64,000 nucleotides of DNA from Candidatus Latescibacterota bacterium (lineage in GTDB: Bacteria > Krumholzibacteriota > Krumholzibacteriia > G020349025): NCBI GenBank assembly GCA_020349025.1, contig CP070763.1:2003427-2067426 (forward strand), written 5' to 3'. How positions within the stretch are numbered: the stretch's first letter is position 1; each line of letters begins with the position of its first letter. A program made the position numbers and the translations under genes. The notes beneath the pieces are model-generated. The model saw only the letters and a list, made by a program, of their open reading frames with translations. It had not been told where the DNA came from and did not search any database. Shown piece by piece: positions 36,808 to 45,986 of the stretch.

Positions 36808-38766
36808 TCAGCGCGTCAGCTCCATCTCCGCCATGCGCTCCACGTAGGTCCGCGTTACCTGCTTGCGTGAAAGCAAGCCGAGAAAGTGGCGCTCGGCTTC
36901 ATCCCACACGATGATCTCGTCCAGATCCACGCTCGCCAGCAGACGCAGAACTGCCGCCAGATCGGTGTTGGGCGTCACATGCGGAAAATCGCTGACCATG
37001 AGATCCTGCGCGATGATCACGTCGGCGGGCAGGTGCTCGTTGATGACCCTGCGGATCTGCTCGAGCGACACCACGCCCACGAGCACGCCGCCCGAGTCCA
37101 GGACGGGGAACGTCGTCTGCTCGGTGGAGGCAATCGCCGTGAGGATGTTGCCGAGGCCCTCCCCTTCGTGCAACACGTGCACCTTTGCATCGGCACGCAC
37201 CACCTCGGCAACGCGGATCCCGCGCAGGACGTCGATGGCGTAACGCCCTTGATGTGCGGGGGAGTCGACGCGATTCGGCACCTGACTCGAGTACAGCTTC
37301 CAGCGTCGCGACATCGCGAACGTCAAGGCGCACACCCACATCGAAGGCAGCAGGAGCGAGTAGCTGCCGGTCATCTCGCTCACCATCACGAGCGTGGAGA
37401 TGGGCGTCTTGGCGATGCCGGAGAAAAAGCCCGCCATCCCGACGACGACGTAAGCAGCCGGTTGCTGCACCACGTTGGGGAAGAGATTGTGGAGGATGAG
37501 GCCGACAGCGCCCCCGACGCATCCCCCGATCACCATCGAGGGTCCGAAGACCCCCGCACTGCCACCCGAGCCGATGCTGAAAGACGTGGTGACGATCTTC
37601 CCGAGGGCGATGATGGCCAGCAGCCCGGCTCCGACCGTGAGCGTCGTGGGTGCATCCAGCGCATCCTGAATGACGCCGTAGCCGAACCCGAGAACGGAGA
37701 GCGACTCCTCGCGTCCCGACGCGGCCAGGAGCCCGACACCCAGGAGGCCGGTGAAGAGGCCACCGAGCGCCGGCTTGAGAACAACCGGTACCTTCCAGCG
37801 CTCGAACCAGCGGTGCACGCCGTAGAAGGTGCGCACGTAGAGGAACCCGTAGACGACAAGGACCAGGGCGAGCGCGAAGTAGGCGGCGAGCTCCAGCGGA
37901 TTCGTGAAGGTGAGGGCCCCAGTGCGGAAGAGAGTCCCGGTGCCGTGGAAGAGCGTAAACGTGCAGTAGGCGATGATCGACGCGATGCAAGCCGGAATCA
38001 TCACCGTGGCCTCGAACTCCGAAGAGCTGTAGAGAATCTCCGATGCGAAAAGTGCCCCGGCGAGCGGTGCCCTGAAGATGCTGCCGATGCCGGCACCGAT
38101 TCCCGCCGCCATCAGGATGCGGCGGTCCTCGGCCGACAGCCGCAGGCGTGTGGCGATGAAGGAGCCGAAGCCGGCACCAGTCTGCGCGATCGGTCCTTCG
38201 CGCCCGCCCGAGCCGCCGGAGCCCAGCGTCAACGCCGAGGCGAGGATCTTCACCAACGGAACCGTCGGGCGAATGTACCCGGCGCGTGTGTGGTAGGCCT
38301 GAATGGCAGCATCGGTCCCGTGTCCAGCCGCTTCCGCCGCAAGCCAGCGCACCAGCGCGCCGGAAAGCAAGCCACCCAGCGCTGGGACAAGTGCCAGAGC
38401 CCAGAGCCGACGTGTATCCGGAACGAAGTGGAAGAGCGGCTCCTCACCGGCCGGGAGCGCGGGGCTCCAACCGGCGAGCCGTTCGAGGAAGAAGTGCACG
38501 CCAGCGCGGCTGAGATAATCGAAGAGGAGTCCACCCAGTCCGGCAACGATGCCGACCGCCGCGCAGTAGAGCAGCCAGCGTGCGCCGTGCTGCAGCTCGG
38601 CGCTGCCGAGCGCCACCACCGCCCGACGCAGGCGTTCCTCGAAACGTTTTCCCCGCGAAGCGCTGGTGGCCAACCGGTCGTTTCCTCTTCGGAAGTTTCC
38701 AGGAAAGAACCGCGACGGGCTTCGCCCGTGGACGTGCCCGGCAATGTCCGAGCCGCACGCTAGCAC
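36808..38766 (-). CDS. ClC-type chloride channel/antiporter with C-terminal CBS pair
   Basis: 652 residues. The membrane domain shows LTLGSGGSGGREGPIAQTGA (selectivity segment and gating Glu of GREGP) and GKIVTTSFSIGSGGSAGVFG (second conserved GS region). The gating Glu is present, but the usual GSGIP appears as GSGGS. Two CBS domains occupy about residues 515-650 (ADVIIAQDLMVSDFPHV, DEIIVWDEAERHFLGLLSR) and may sense adenine nucleotides. A roughly 60-residue polar N-terminus precedes the first helix. The start at 38766 (GTG) is not backed by a clear ribosome binding site; a TTG further in could be used. It diverges from sppA. Confidence 0.93.
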   Translation of the reverse strand: MLACGSDIAGHVHGRSPSRFFPGNFRRGNDRLATSASRGKRFEERLRRAVVALGSAELQHGARWLLYCAAVGIVAGLGGLLFDYLSRAGVHFFLERLAGWSPALPAGEEPLFHFVPDTRRLWALALVPALGGLLSGALVRWLAAEAAGHGTDAAIQAYHTRAGYIRPTVPLVKILASALTLGSGGSGGREGPIAQTGAGFGSFIATRLRLSAEDRRILMAAGIGAGIGSIFRAPLAGALFASEILYSSSEFEATVMIPACIASIIAYCTFTLFHGTGTLFRTGALTFTNPLELAAYFALALVLVVYGFLYVRTFYGVHRWFERWKVPVVLKPALGGLFTGLLGVGLLAASGREESLSVLGFGYGVIQDALDAPTTLTVGAGLLAIIALGKIVTTSFSIGSGGSAGVFGPSMVIGGCVGGAVGLILHNLFPNVVQQPAAYVVVGMAGFFSGIAKTPISTLVMVSEMTGSYSLLLPSMWVCALTFAMSRRWKLYSSQVPNRVDSPAHQGRYAIDVLRGIRVAEVVRADAKVHVLHEGEGLGNILTAIASTEQTTFPVLDSGGVLVGVVSLEQIRRVINEHLPADVIIAQDLMVSDFPHVTPNTDLAAVLRLLASVDLDEIIVWDEAERHFLGLLSRKQVTRTYVERMAEMELTR

Positions 38767-38892
38767 ACGCCTACGGGGCGTTCAACGCGCACCCTGGCCG
38801 CTTCGCGCCACTCCTGCTATGCTGCGCGCGTCGGCGTACCCGATTCTCCAATCACCCGCTTTCGAAGCCACCGGCGCGACGGGGGATTCCAC

Positions 38893-40596
38893 ATGTGGCG
38901 GTTCTTGCGCTTGCTCCTGGCGCTGATTCTCAGCCAGATCGTGATCTTCTTCCTCTTTCTGGCTCTGCTCCTCGGCGTCGTCGCGACGTTCTCGTCCGTG
39001 CCGAGCGTGCAAGAGGAGAGTGTGCTGTGGGTGCAGCTGCAGGGGGAGATCGTCGAGTACCCCACGTTGCCACGCGTTCCCTTTCTGCGCCGCAGACCCC
39101 TATCGCAGAGCGCCATCCTGGAAGCACTCGACATGGCGGAGCGCGACGATCGCATGACCGCCGTCGTCCTCGACATCGACTATCCGCGCATCGGCTGGGG
39201 CAAAGCCTCGGAGCTGCACGAAGCGATCCTGGGCTTCAGACAGAGCGGTAAACCGGTGTTTGCCTACGCGCCTTTCCTCGACGAAATCAGCCTTTTCGTG
39301 GCGACCGCGTGCGATTCGATCTTCCTGCCACCCACGGGCAAGATCTACATGGATGGGATCGGCATCGGTCCCATGTACTTCAAGGGCACGTTCGACAAGC
39401 TCGGTGTCCGTCCCAACTTCGCGCGTACCGGCGAGTACAAGGACGCACCCGAAACCAGCCTGCGCCGCGACATGTCACCCGAATCGCGCGAGCAGTGGAG
39501 CTGGCTGCTTGATGGCATCTGGGTCGAGTTCCTCGAGACACTCTCCACGAGTCGCAACATCGGGCGCGCCGACCTGGAAGAAGCGCTGAACCTCGGGCTC
39601 CTGCAACCGCACCAGGCGGTCGATCTCGGTTTGATCGATGGCGTGCGCTATCGTGAAGCGCTGTTGGGTGAGCTGGTGGAAGACGCGAACGATCCGCGCC
39701 TGGTCCCTCTGATGGGTTACCACCAGGGGATGGAGGCGCGTGCGCCAAGGCGCGGCGACGCCATTGCCGTGGTGCACACGCGCGGCCTCATTCTGCGCGG
39801 GCGCAACAGCTACAACCCGTACGTCGGAACCATCCTGGGCGCGGCCTCGGTGGTGCGCGACCTCGAGGCCGCGACGGCGGACGACGACGTCGTGGCCGTG
39901 GTGCTGCGTATCGACAGCCCGGGCGGTGAAATCATCGCCAGCGACATCATCAGCAACGCGGTGGAACGCGTGCAGACGCGCAAACCCGTCGTCGTCTCCA
40001 TGGTCGACGTGGCGGCGTCCGGCGGCTACATGATGTCGTTCCGGGCCAACCGCATCGTCGCACTGCCGACGACGATCACGGGCAGCATCGGCGCTTACAC
40101 CGGCAAGCTCAACCTGCGCGGCCTCTACGGCAAGATCGGCGTGACGCGCGACTTCGTCACGCGCGGCTCCTTTCCCTTCCTGTTCAGCGACTACCACGAC
40201 TGGAGCGCCGAGGAGGAGAGCCTCATCGTGAGCCGGCAGCGAGAGGACTACGATCGCTGGATCTCCGGCATCGCCGCCAATCGCAACCTGACGCCGGAGA
40301 CGGTGGACCGTCTCGGGGGCGGCCGCGTTTGGACCGGCCTGCAGGCGCTCGAGCACGGTCTCGTCGATGCGCTCGGGGGACAGGAGCTGGCGATCGAGGT
40401 GGCGAAGGACGTCGCAGGCCTGGCCGAGGATGCGCGCCCGCGCATCGTGCACTACCCGGAGGAGCGCGGCTTCATGGACCTGCTCCTCGAAGAGGGGGAT
40501 CTTCTCTGGGCCAGCCTCGTCGAGAGCTGGGCGGGATCGTGGGCACCGCCGCGCGACGCGTCGTGGGGCGTTCTCAACTTCGATCTGCTGCGCTGA
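38893..40596 (+). CDS. sppA: Signal peptide peptidase SppA, long (67K) type
   Basis: 567 residues, close to the tandem-domain E. coli SppA length. One N-terminal membrane helix (about 10-30) anchors it facing the periplasm. ARTGEYKDAPE, near residue 180, carries the catalytic Lys of the N-terminal half. MVDVAASGGYMMSFRANRIV, near residue 375, carries the catalytic Ser of the C-terminal half. ITGSIGAYTGKLNLRGLYGK follows as in the family. It cleaves leftover signal peptides. GGGGGA lies 6 bases before ATG 38893. It stands alone between the ClC gene and the convergent eRF1-like gene. Confidence 0.94.
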   Translation: MWRFLRLLLALILSQIVIFFLFLALLLGVVATFSSVPSVQEESVLWVQLQGEIVEYPTLPRVPFLRRRPLSQSAILEALDMAERDDRMTAVVLDIDYPRIGWGKASELHEAILGFRQSGKPVFAYAPFLDEISLFVATACDSIFLPPTGKIYMDGIGIGPMYFKGTFDKLGVRPNFARTGEYKDAPETSLRRDMSPESREQWSWLLDGIWVEFLETLSTSRNIGRADLEEALNLGLLQPHQAVDLGLIDGVRYREALLGELVEDANDPRLVPLMGYHQGMEARAPRRGDAIAVVHTRGLILRGRNSYNPYVGTILGAASVVRDLEAATADDDVVAVVLRIDSPGGEIIASDIISNAVERVQTRKPVVVSMVDVAASGGYMMSFRANRIVALPTTITGSIGAYTGKLNLRGLYGKIGVTRDFVTRGSFPFLFSDYHDWSAEEESLIVSRQREDYDRWISGIAANRNLTPETVDRLGGGRVWTGLQALEHGLVDALGGQELAIEVAKDVAGLAEDARPRIVHYPEERGFMDLLLEEGDLLWASLVESWAGSWAPPRDASWGVLNFDLLR

Positions 40597-40655
40597 AAGC
40601 CCGTGGGCGCTCGCAGAGCCGCGCACGTGCCGAGCAAAGCACGCGACGGCCCTGC

Positions 40656-41774
40656 CTACGTCCGGTAACGCAGCAACGCAGCCACGCCGGTCTGCATCTG
40701 CAAGCTCGCAGGGACCGCCGCCACCTCACCGCCGCTCGCCAGGACCTTCGTGATCAACTCCCCGCGCACATCGGTGCTCTCGACAATGCCCGCACAGAAG
40801 GGGCAGCTGAGCGGAACGTGTGTCCCCATCGAGCTGCAGCCGGTGCAGCGCCAGCCGCGCGCATCGAAGTCAGAGCTGACGTAGAGGCGCCGGATCGCGT
40901 GCTCGTTGGCGGCTTGCAGCACTTCGGCGGTGCCGCGCGCTCCACGCGTGGGCGAGAGCGCATCGTCGAGCTGCCGCTCCAGCTCGAGTTCGTTGCGCCG
41001 CTCTTCACCGCGTTCGAAGCTGGCGAGGATCCTGCCGACGATCTCGCGCTCCTGTGCCTTCAAAGACACCGGCAGTCCCACGACGACACGCTGCACAACA
41101 CGCTCCGGCAGGTAGGCGCGAAATGCGGTGACCACCTTCTCCGGGCCGGCGATGACGACGGCGAGCGCGGGCTCTCGATCGGAGAGCTGTGTGAGCGCGC
41201 TCGCAACCTCACGATGGTGGTGATCCACTTGGTCGTCGACGCGTCTCTGGAAACGCATCTGCGACCAGCCCCCTTGGTGGTGGCGTCGCATCACGTCGTT
41301 GTGGATCTCCGCTTGCGGTTGAATACTGCCGGCGCCGAGCTCGAGAATGCGTGCCGAGCGTGAGTCCACCAGACACGCGAGGACACGCGGCGCACCGCTC
41401 GTCACGGATTGCAGCGGGTCGAGGTAAGGGCGGTCGGAAACGACGAACGTGCTTCGAAACGGCTCGCTCGAGCCGACGACATGAAAGACCTTTTGTCGGG
41501 CGCAGGCAAAAAGTGCAACTCCTTGGCTCTTGCGCTCGACGCGAGCATGAATGACGTCTTCGAGATAGGCGAGGACGTGGCGACCGTCCGTGTCGATGTA
41601 GTTGCGATCTCGCGTCCTGCGTGCATCGGTCAGCGCGTGGCGCAGTTGGCCGCGAACAAACACGCGCATCGCCTCTGCGGATTCTTCGTTGTGGCCAATG
41701 TCGAGGTAAACGCTCAGGAAGGGATACGTGGGTGGAAGGCTCTGCAAGTCCCGAAGCTCTCGGGTGTATGGCAT
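40656..41774 (-). CDS. Vms1/eRF1-like (bacterial release factor-like) protein with zinc ribbon
   Basis: 372 residues. The order matches eRF1/Vms1 superfamily proteins of bacteria: an N-terminal domain (TYPFLSVYLDIG), a central RNase H-like domain (VLACLVDSRSARILELGAG), a loop QGGWSQMRFQRR at about 167-178, and a C-terminal L7Ae-like domain followed by a zinc ribbon (CTGC...CPFC). GGWSQ is placed like the GGxxQ loop of Vms1, which cleaves peptidyl-tRNA on stalled 60S subunits. A ribosome-rescue or tRNA-cleaving role is inferred. ATG 41774 has GAGGGAG upstream; the open frame continues to 41939 without a ribosome binding site. Confidence 0.82.
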   Translation of the reverse strand: MPYTRELRDLQSLPPTYPFLSVYLDIGHNEESAEAMRVFVRGQLRHALTDARRTRDRNYIDTDGRHVLAYLEDVIHARVERKSQGVALFACARQKVFHVVGSSEPFRSTFVVSDRPYLDPLQSVTSGAPRVLACLVDSRSARILELGAGSIQPQAEIHNDVMRRHHQGGWSQMRFQRRVDDQVDHHHREVASALTQLSDREPALAVVIAGPEKVVTAFRAYLPERVVQRVVVGLPVSLKAQEREIVGRILASFERGEERRNELELERQLDDALSPTRGARGTAEVLQAANEHAIRRLYVSSDFDARGWRCTGCSSMGTHVPLSCPFCAGIVESTDVRGELITKVLASGGEVAAVPASLQMQTGVAALLRYRT

Positions 41775-42258
41775 CTTGGTCTCCCTCAGCTCGAGTAGGG
41801 GGGAATCCACCATTGCGGTGTCCAGGGACGGACGAGCTGGCAGTACGGGGCCTTGACGGGGGTGGGCGGACGAGAGAGGCGCTGTGGAGCGCAGGCTTGC
41901 GGTGAAGCCTCGAGACCCCAACCGACCATCCATGTCCAAGTCGCAGCATCAGCGATGCCTCTCTCTCCGTTTACTCTACACGGATTCGGGGACGCCGGGA
42001 AGAGCCATCGGGAAGCGATGCAACTCCCGGTCACAACGTCGCTTCGCCGACCGAGCGGGCCCGGGCTCGGCGCCCCCGACGGCCGAGGTCGGTGCGGCGG
42101 AGCGCCTAGTCGCGCACACCATCCCGAGCCGATGAGCTTCTCCACGAGTGGACGCCAGGAGGGAGCAGCAGACGACGTGCATCCATCCGTCCCCCGACGC
42201 AGGTCGACACGGCAAGCGAAACGGGAAGCTGAGCCCGCAACGAACGAGCAACACCACC
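41775..42258 (+). other. Gene-free stretch upstream of the eRF1-like gene
   Basis: 484 bases between the eRF1-like start and the MATE stop, both on the minus strand. Open frames here lack ribosome binding sites and protein-like composition. It contains short G+C-rich inverted repeats (for example CCGAC/GTCGG near 42080-42100) but no clear promoter hexamers or T-tract terminator. I see nothing else in it. Confidence 0.5.
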
Positions 42259-43647
42259 TCAAACCAGCGCAGCCTCGCGCAGACGCCTTTCGATCCACGC
42301 AGGCTGCTTGCAGCGAGCGGCGAGGATCACGGCGCGCGCCGTGCTGAACAGAGCCATCGCGATCCACAATCCAGCGAGCCCGAGGTGCAGAACGCCCGCC
42401 AGGAGCAGAACCGCCGGGACGAAGACGCCGAGACAGGAAACAGCAATCTGCAACGAGAGGAAACGCGTGTCGTTGGCACCGATGAACACGCCGTCGAAGA
42501 CGAAGGCGATGGCGTTGATCGGTTGCAGGAGCACCATGATCCACGTCAAGCCGACGACGGTGCGGACGACCTCAGGATCGCGGGTGAAAGCGGCGGCGAT
42601 GAGCCGCATCCCGAACAAGTAGAGGAGCGCGTACACGCCGCTGATCGCGAGCCCCCACAGGGTCGCACGCCCGATCAGACGGCGCGTCAGCGACGCCTCG
42701 CCCGCTCCGAGCGCGTTCCCGACCAGCGTCTCGCACGCCAGCGCCACGCCGTCGATCGAGTAGGCGGACAAATACCACAGCTGCAGGAGTATCGCGTTCG
42801 CAGCCAGCGGCACCTCGCCGAGACGCGCCGCCACCGCGACCATGACGAAGTACGCGGCCATGAGAAGCAAGGTGCGATTGAACAGGTGTGTCTGTGTCGC
42901 CAGGAGCCTTCGCAGCCGACGTGGGCTGAAGAGCCCGGCGGCGTGCCAACCTGCGCGCAGCGCGTGGTTGTAGCGCACTGCAAGCACCGCCAACGCGACG
43001 CTCACCCCAGCGAGCGCACCGAAGAGGCTCGCCCACGCCGCCCCGACGACACCCAGCTTCGGCAGCCCGAGCAACCCATGGATGAGCAGCACGTCCCCCA
43101 CCACGTTGACGACGTGGAGGACCAGAGTGACCACGAGCGGCGTCACGGCATCCTTCATGCCGCGAAAGAAACCGGAGAGCGCGAACAGCAGCAGCACGGC
43201 GGGCGCGCCGAGGATACGAATCTCGATGTAGGAGTACGCCCAGCGCTGCACCTCCGGCGTGCCGCCCGCGAGACGCAACCCCAGCGTCGCGATCGGTTGG
43301 CGCAGGAGAATGATCGACACCCCGAGCAGGAGCGCGAGGGTCGCCGACTGAAGCAGGGTTTGCCCGGCGCGCGCGTCGTCGCCGGCGCCGTACGCCTGTG
43401 CCACGATCGCCGTGGTCCCCATTCTCAGGAATCCGAACACCCAGTAGAGAGCGTCGAAGACCATGGAGCCGATCGACACCGCACCGATGAACGCCACGGG
43501 ACCCAGCTGCCCGACGAGAGCAGTGTCGGCGATGCCCACGAGGGGCACGGTGATCGTGGCAAAGAAGCTCGGGATCGCGAGGCGCAGGATCTCGCGATTC
43601 AGGTGGGTGGATGGCGGACGTGTGCGCGCGACGCGTGGGGCGTTCAC
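42259..43647 (-). CDS. MATE family multidrug/organic cation exporter
   Basis: 462 residues, about twelve membrane helices in two similar halves. IPSFFATITVPLVGIADTAL and GFLRMGTTAIVAQAYGAGDD are the N-half signature, and IDGVALACETLVGNALGAGE is its C-half counterpart. This matches the DinF/NorM-like MATE fold that exports cations or drugs in exchange for Na+ or H+. It starts at GTG 43647. It is a single gene with about 1 kb of non-coding DNA upstream, so no substrate can be inferred from context. Confidence 0.93.
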   Translation of the reverse strand: MNAPRVARTRPPSTHLNREILRLAIPSFFATITVPLVGIADTALVGQLGPVAFIGAVSIGSMVFDALYWVFGFLRMGTTAIVAQAYGAGDDARAGQTLLQSATLALLLGVSIILLRQPIATLGLRLAGGTPEVQRWAYSYIEIRILGAPAVLLLFALSGFFRGMKDAVTPLVVTLVLHVVNVVGDVLLIHGLLGLPKLGVVGAAWASLFGALAGVSVALAVLAVRYNHALRAGWHAAGLFSPRRLRRLLATQTHLFNRTLLLMAAYFVMVAVAARLGEVPLAANAILLQLWYLSAYSIDGVALACETLVGNALGAGEASLTRRLIGRATLWGLAISGVYALLYLFGMRLIAAAFTRDPEVVRTVVGLTWIMVLLQPINAIAFVFDGVFIGANDTRFLSLQIAVSCLGVFVPAVLLLAGVLHLGLAGLWIAMALFSTARAVILAARCKQPAWIERRLREAALV

Positions 43648-44660
43648 GCGCGCAGCATATCACGAAGAGAAAGCCCGCCCGGCCGAGGGGGGCCAGGCGG
43701 GCCAGGGGGGAGACGGCGAGTGATGCGTCGGTGGAGCTTCCATGCTCCATTGGTCGCTCTGCTCGGGGCTGGCGGAGCCGCCGGCCGTTGCGCGCTGCCG
43801 AGGCCGGCGTGCTCCACGCCCCGAACGAGGCGGCGGCATGGCAAGTGTTATCCGGAGTATCTTAGCGCGGAGCCAACGACATCCGGTTCTCGCTACACCG
43901 CCGCACATCCATTTCGACCCAAACGGACCCGAAACCCAGCTGCGCGACGCACGATCCGAGGGGCGGACGCAGCGTCCGATTCCGCTTCAGGCAACCGACG
44001 AATCGGGCCGCGCGAACAGGGAGAAGCCACCACGGCGCGCCCACCTGCGACGCCTCCGCGGTCGCTTTCCCGAAGCGTTGGGGCGGGGCGAATCGAAGGC
44101 GCAGGGTGAGTGGGACAGTCGGGCGGGAGCGACCGGCACCCAGAGGGGACCGGATACGCCACGGGTAGTGGGAACCACCCGGATGTGCCCGCACGTTGTA
44201 CCCGCGTCCGTGGATCGCTCCATCGACGGAATCAGGCTTCGGCTTACGCTCGTGTGCGTCTCGGTACGAACAAACGCCCCGGACGCACCACTCGCGCGAT
44301 GCAGTGGTGGAACAGGCAATCCCCGTTCCCCGGTCTGGAAGCAACAGGCCGCCGCTCGCGGCCCGACCTGAATCCGTTGCAGCGCAACCGCTTGGGAGCG
44401 GCAGGGAACGCCGGTACGGCAATCAGACGCAACGGCGGGCGTCACGAGCGGGAAGAATGGCTCAATGTCACGGGCCCAATCGGTGCCGATCCCCCAAGCT
44501 GGAATCGTCTGTGACCATGCCGCCGCGACGTGCGCTCCGCTTCCTTGTTCTTCCTCGACGCGGCGGATCGGCCTGCGACCCGATTGACGCCTCGCCGTGC
44601 CGCCGCTAGGATTCGACGTTCTCGTTGCCGCTCATCCGACTCTCCCCGGATTCGTGGACC
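43648..44660 (+). other. About 1 kb without a supportable gene
   Basis: This gap between the divergent MATE and folE genes is by far the longest non-coding stretch here. Several frames are open for 100-200 codons on both strands, as expected in G+C-rich DNA, but none has a ribosome binding site with matching codon periodicity or a recognisable motif. Short hairpins cluster at 44345-44475 (GGCCGC/GCGGCC, CCGCT/AGCGG, ATCGG/CCGAT), which could mean a structured RNA. I checked for SRP, RNase P and tmRNA consensus and did not find a match. Confidence 0.5.
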
Positions 44661-45203
44661 ATGCAGGATCTGATACGAAAGCTGCTTCTCGAGATGGGTG
44701 AGGACCCGGAGCGCGAGGGCCTGCGCCGGACGCCGGAGCGTGTCGCCGAAGCGCTCCGCTTTCTGACGCAGGGGTACGAGCAGGACGTCGAGAAAACGCT
44801 GAACGAAGCCGTCTTCCGCGAAGACTACAACGAGATGGTGATCGTTCGTGACATCGACTTCTTCAGCATGTGCGAGCACCATCTCCTACCGTTCTACGGC
44901 AGGTGTCACGTCGCGTACGTCCCCGACGGGAAACTGATCGGGCTCTCCAAGGTCCCCCGAATCGTCGAGATCTTTGCTCGGCGCCTGCAGATGCAGGAAC
45001 GCCTGACGCAGCAAATCGCCGACTGCCTCGAGCGAGCGCTCGAGCCCTCGGGCGTCGCTGTCGTCACCAAGGCGTACCACCTCTGCATGTCGATGCGCGG
45101 TGTCGAAAAGCAGAACGCGCATGCCGTGGCGAGCGCCATGCACGGGAGCTTCTTGCAGGACTACCGGACGCGCGAAGAGTTCATGGGGCTGATCCAGCCT
45201 TGA
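44661..45203 (+). CDS. folE: GTP cyclohydrolase I (FolE)
   Basis: 180 residues, typical FolE length. [20 protein letters not shown] gives Cys and His zinc ligands; [20 protein letters not shown] is the dimer/active-site segment; HLCMSMRGV provides the third ligand Cys. It converts GTP to 7,8-dihydroneopterin triphosphate, the entry to folate or other pterins. ATG 44661 is chosen for the family start; a TTG at 44625 is in frame. Its stop overlaps the TTG of the following SDR gene (TTGA), so the two are coupled. Confidence 0.96.
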   Translation: MQDLIRKLLLEMGEDPEREGLRRTPERVAEALRFLTQGYEQDVEKTLNEAVFREDYNEMVIVRDIDFFSMCEHHLLPFYGRCHVAYVPDGKLIGLSKVPRIVEIFARRLQMQERLTQQIADCLERALEPSGVAVVTKAYHLCMSMRGVEKQNAHAVASAMHGSFLQDYRTREEFMGLIQP

Positions 45204-45943
45204 GCGCACGCAAGAGAGCACCGGAGCAGGGTCGAGCCTTGCGTGGCCGGGTGGCGCTCGTGACCGGAGCCGGGCGCGGACTGGGGCGCGCCATCGCCTC
45301 GGAGCTGTCGCGGCACGGTGCCCGCATGGTCCTCACGGCGCGAACCGCACGCGAGATTCGCGCCACGGCCCGCGCTCTCGAACGCAAGGGTGGACAGGCG
45401 CTCGCACACCCTTGTGACGTGCGCGACTCGCGCCAGGTTGCAGAGCTCCTCGCAGCCAGCGTGGCGCGCTTCCGCAATCTCGACATCCTCGTGAACAATG
45501 CGGGCGTCTTCCGGATGGCTCCCCTGCAGAAGACCGACGAAACGATGTGGGACGACATCCTCGACACCAACCTGAAGGGAACGTACCTCGTCACCCGCGC
45601 CGCCCTGCCGCAGCTCGAGCGTCGCAAAGGACAGATTGTGAACATCCTCTCCACCGCGGCACGCATCGTCTTCCCCGACAACAGCGCATACTGTGCCTCG
45701 AAGTGGGGCCTGCTTGGTTTTACGAACGCGCTGCGCGACGAGCTGCGTCCGCGCGGCATCCGCGTCAGTGCGGTTCTGCCGGGTGCCGTGGATACGCCGA
45801 TCTGGGACGAGGTTCCGGGCCACTGGGAGCGTGATACGATGCTGCGTCCCGACGCCGTCGCACGCGCCGTCGCGCACGTCTGCACCCAGGTGGGCAGCGC
45901 CTCGACGGACGAGATCCTGCTCACGCCGGCACGCCGCGCGTAA
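45200..45943 (+). CDS. Short-chain dehydrogenase/reductase coupled to folE
   Basis: 247 residues from TTG 45200. [16 protein letters not shown] is the NAD(P)-binding loop, [11 protein letters not shown] the structural NNAG motif, and [20 protein letters not shown] holds the catalytic Ser-Tyr-Lys set (YCASK). All catalytic residues are present, so it is an active-looking oxidoreductase. The Arg after the glycine-rich loop region (TARTAREIR) suggests NADPH. Overlap with folE suggests a pterin substrate, similar in principle to sepiapterin or dihydropteridine reductases of the SDR type; this is inference. A GTG near codon 17 is an alternative start. Confidence 0.85.
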   Translation: MSARKRAPEQGRALRGRVALVTGAGRGLGRAIASELSRHGARMVLTARTAREIRATARALERKGGQALAHPCDVRDSRQVAELLAASVARFRNLDILVNNAGVFRMAPLQKTDETMWDDILDTNLKGTYLVTRAALPQLERRKGQIVNILSTAARIVFPDNSAYCASKWGLLGFTNALRDELRPRGIRVSAVLPGAVDTPIWDEVPGHWERDTMLRPDAVARAVAHVCTQVGSASTDEILLTPARRA

Positions 45944-45986
45944 GGCGCTGCAGGAATCGCGGCGACGCTGCCGGGATTGGAGACTC

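Noticed and set aside
36886-38763. 625-codon plus-strand open frame opposite the ClC gene
   Set aside because: The minus-strand protein has selectivity-filter and CBS motifs; this one has none.
41976-42257. Short minus-strand ORF upstream of the eRF1-like gene
   Set aside because: No ribosome binding site, no motif, and composition typical of random G+C-rich sequence.
44310-44390. Resemblance to the SRP RNA domain IV core (GGTCTGGAAGCAACAGG)
   Set aside because: The conserved GGTCAGG and the tetraloop context are absent and the flanks do not form the expected helix.
43862-44422. 186-codon minus-strand ORF in the 1-kb gap
   Set aside because: Several overlapping frames on both strands are equally open; none has a ribosome binding site or motif, so a gene cannot be supported.
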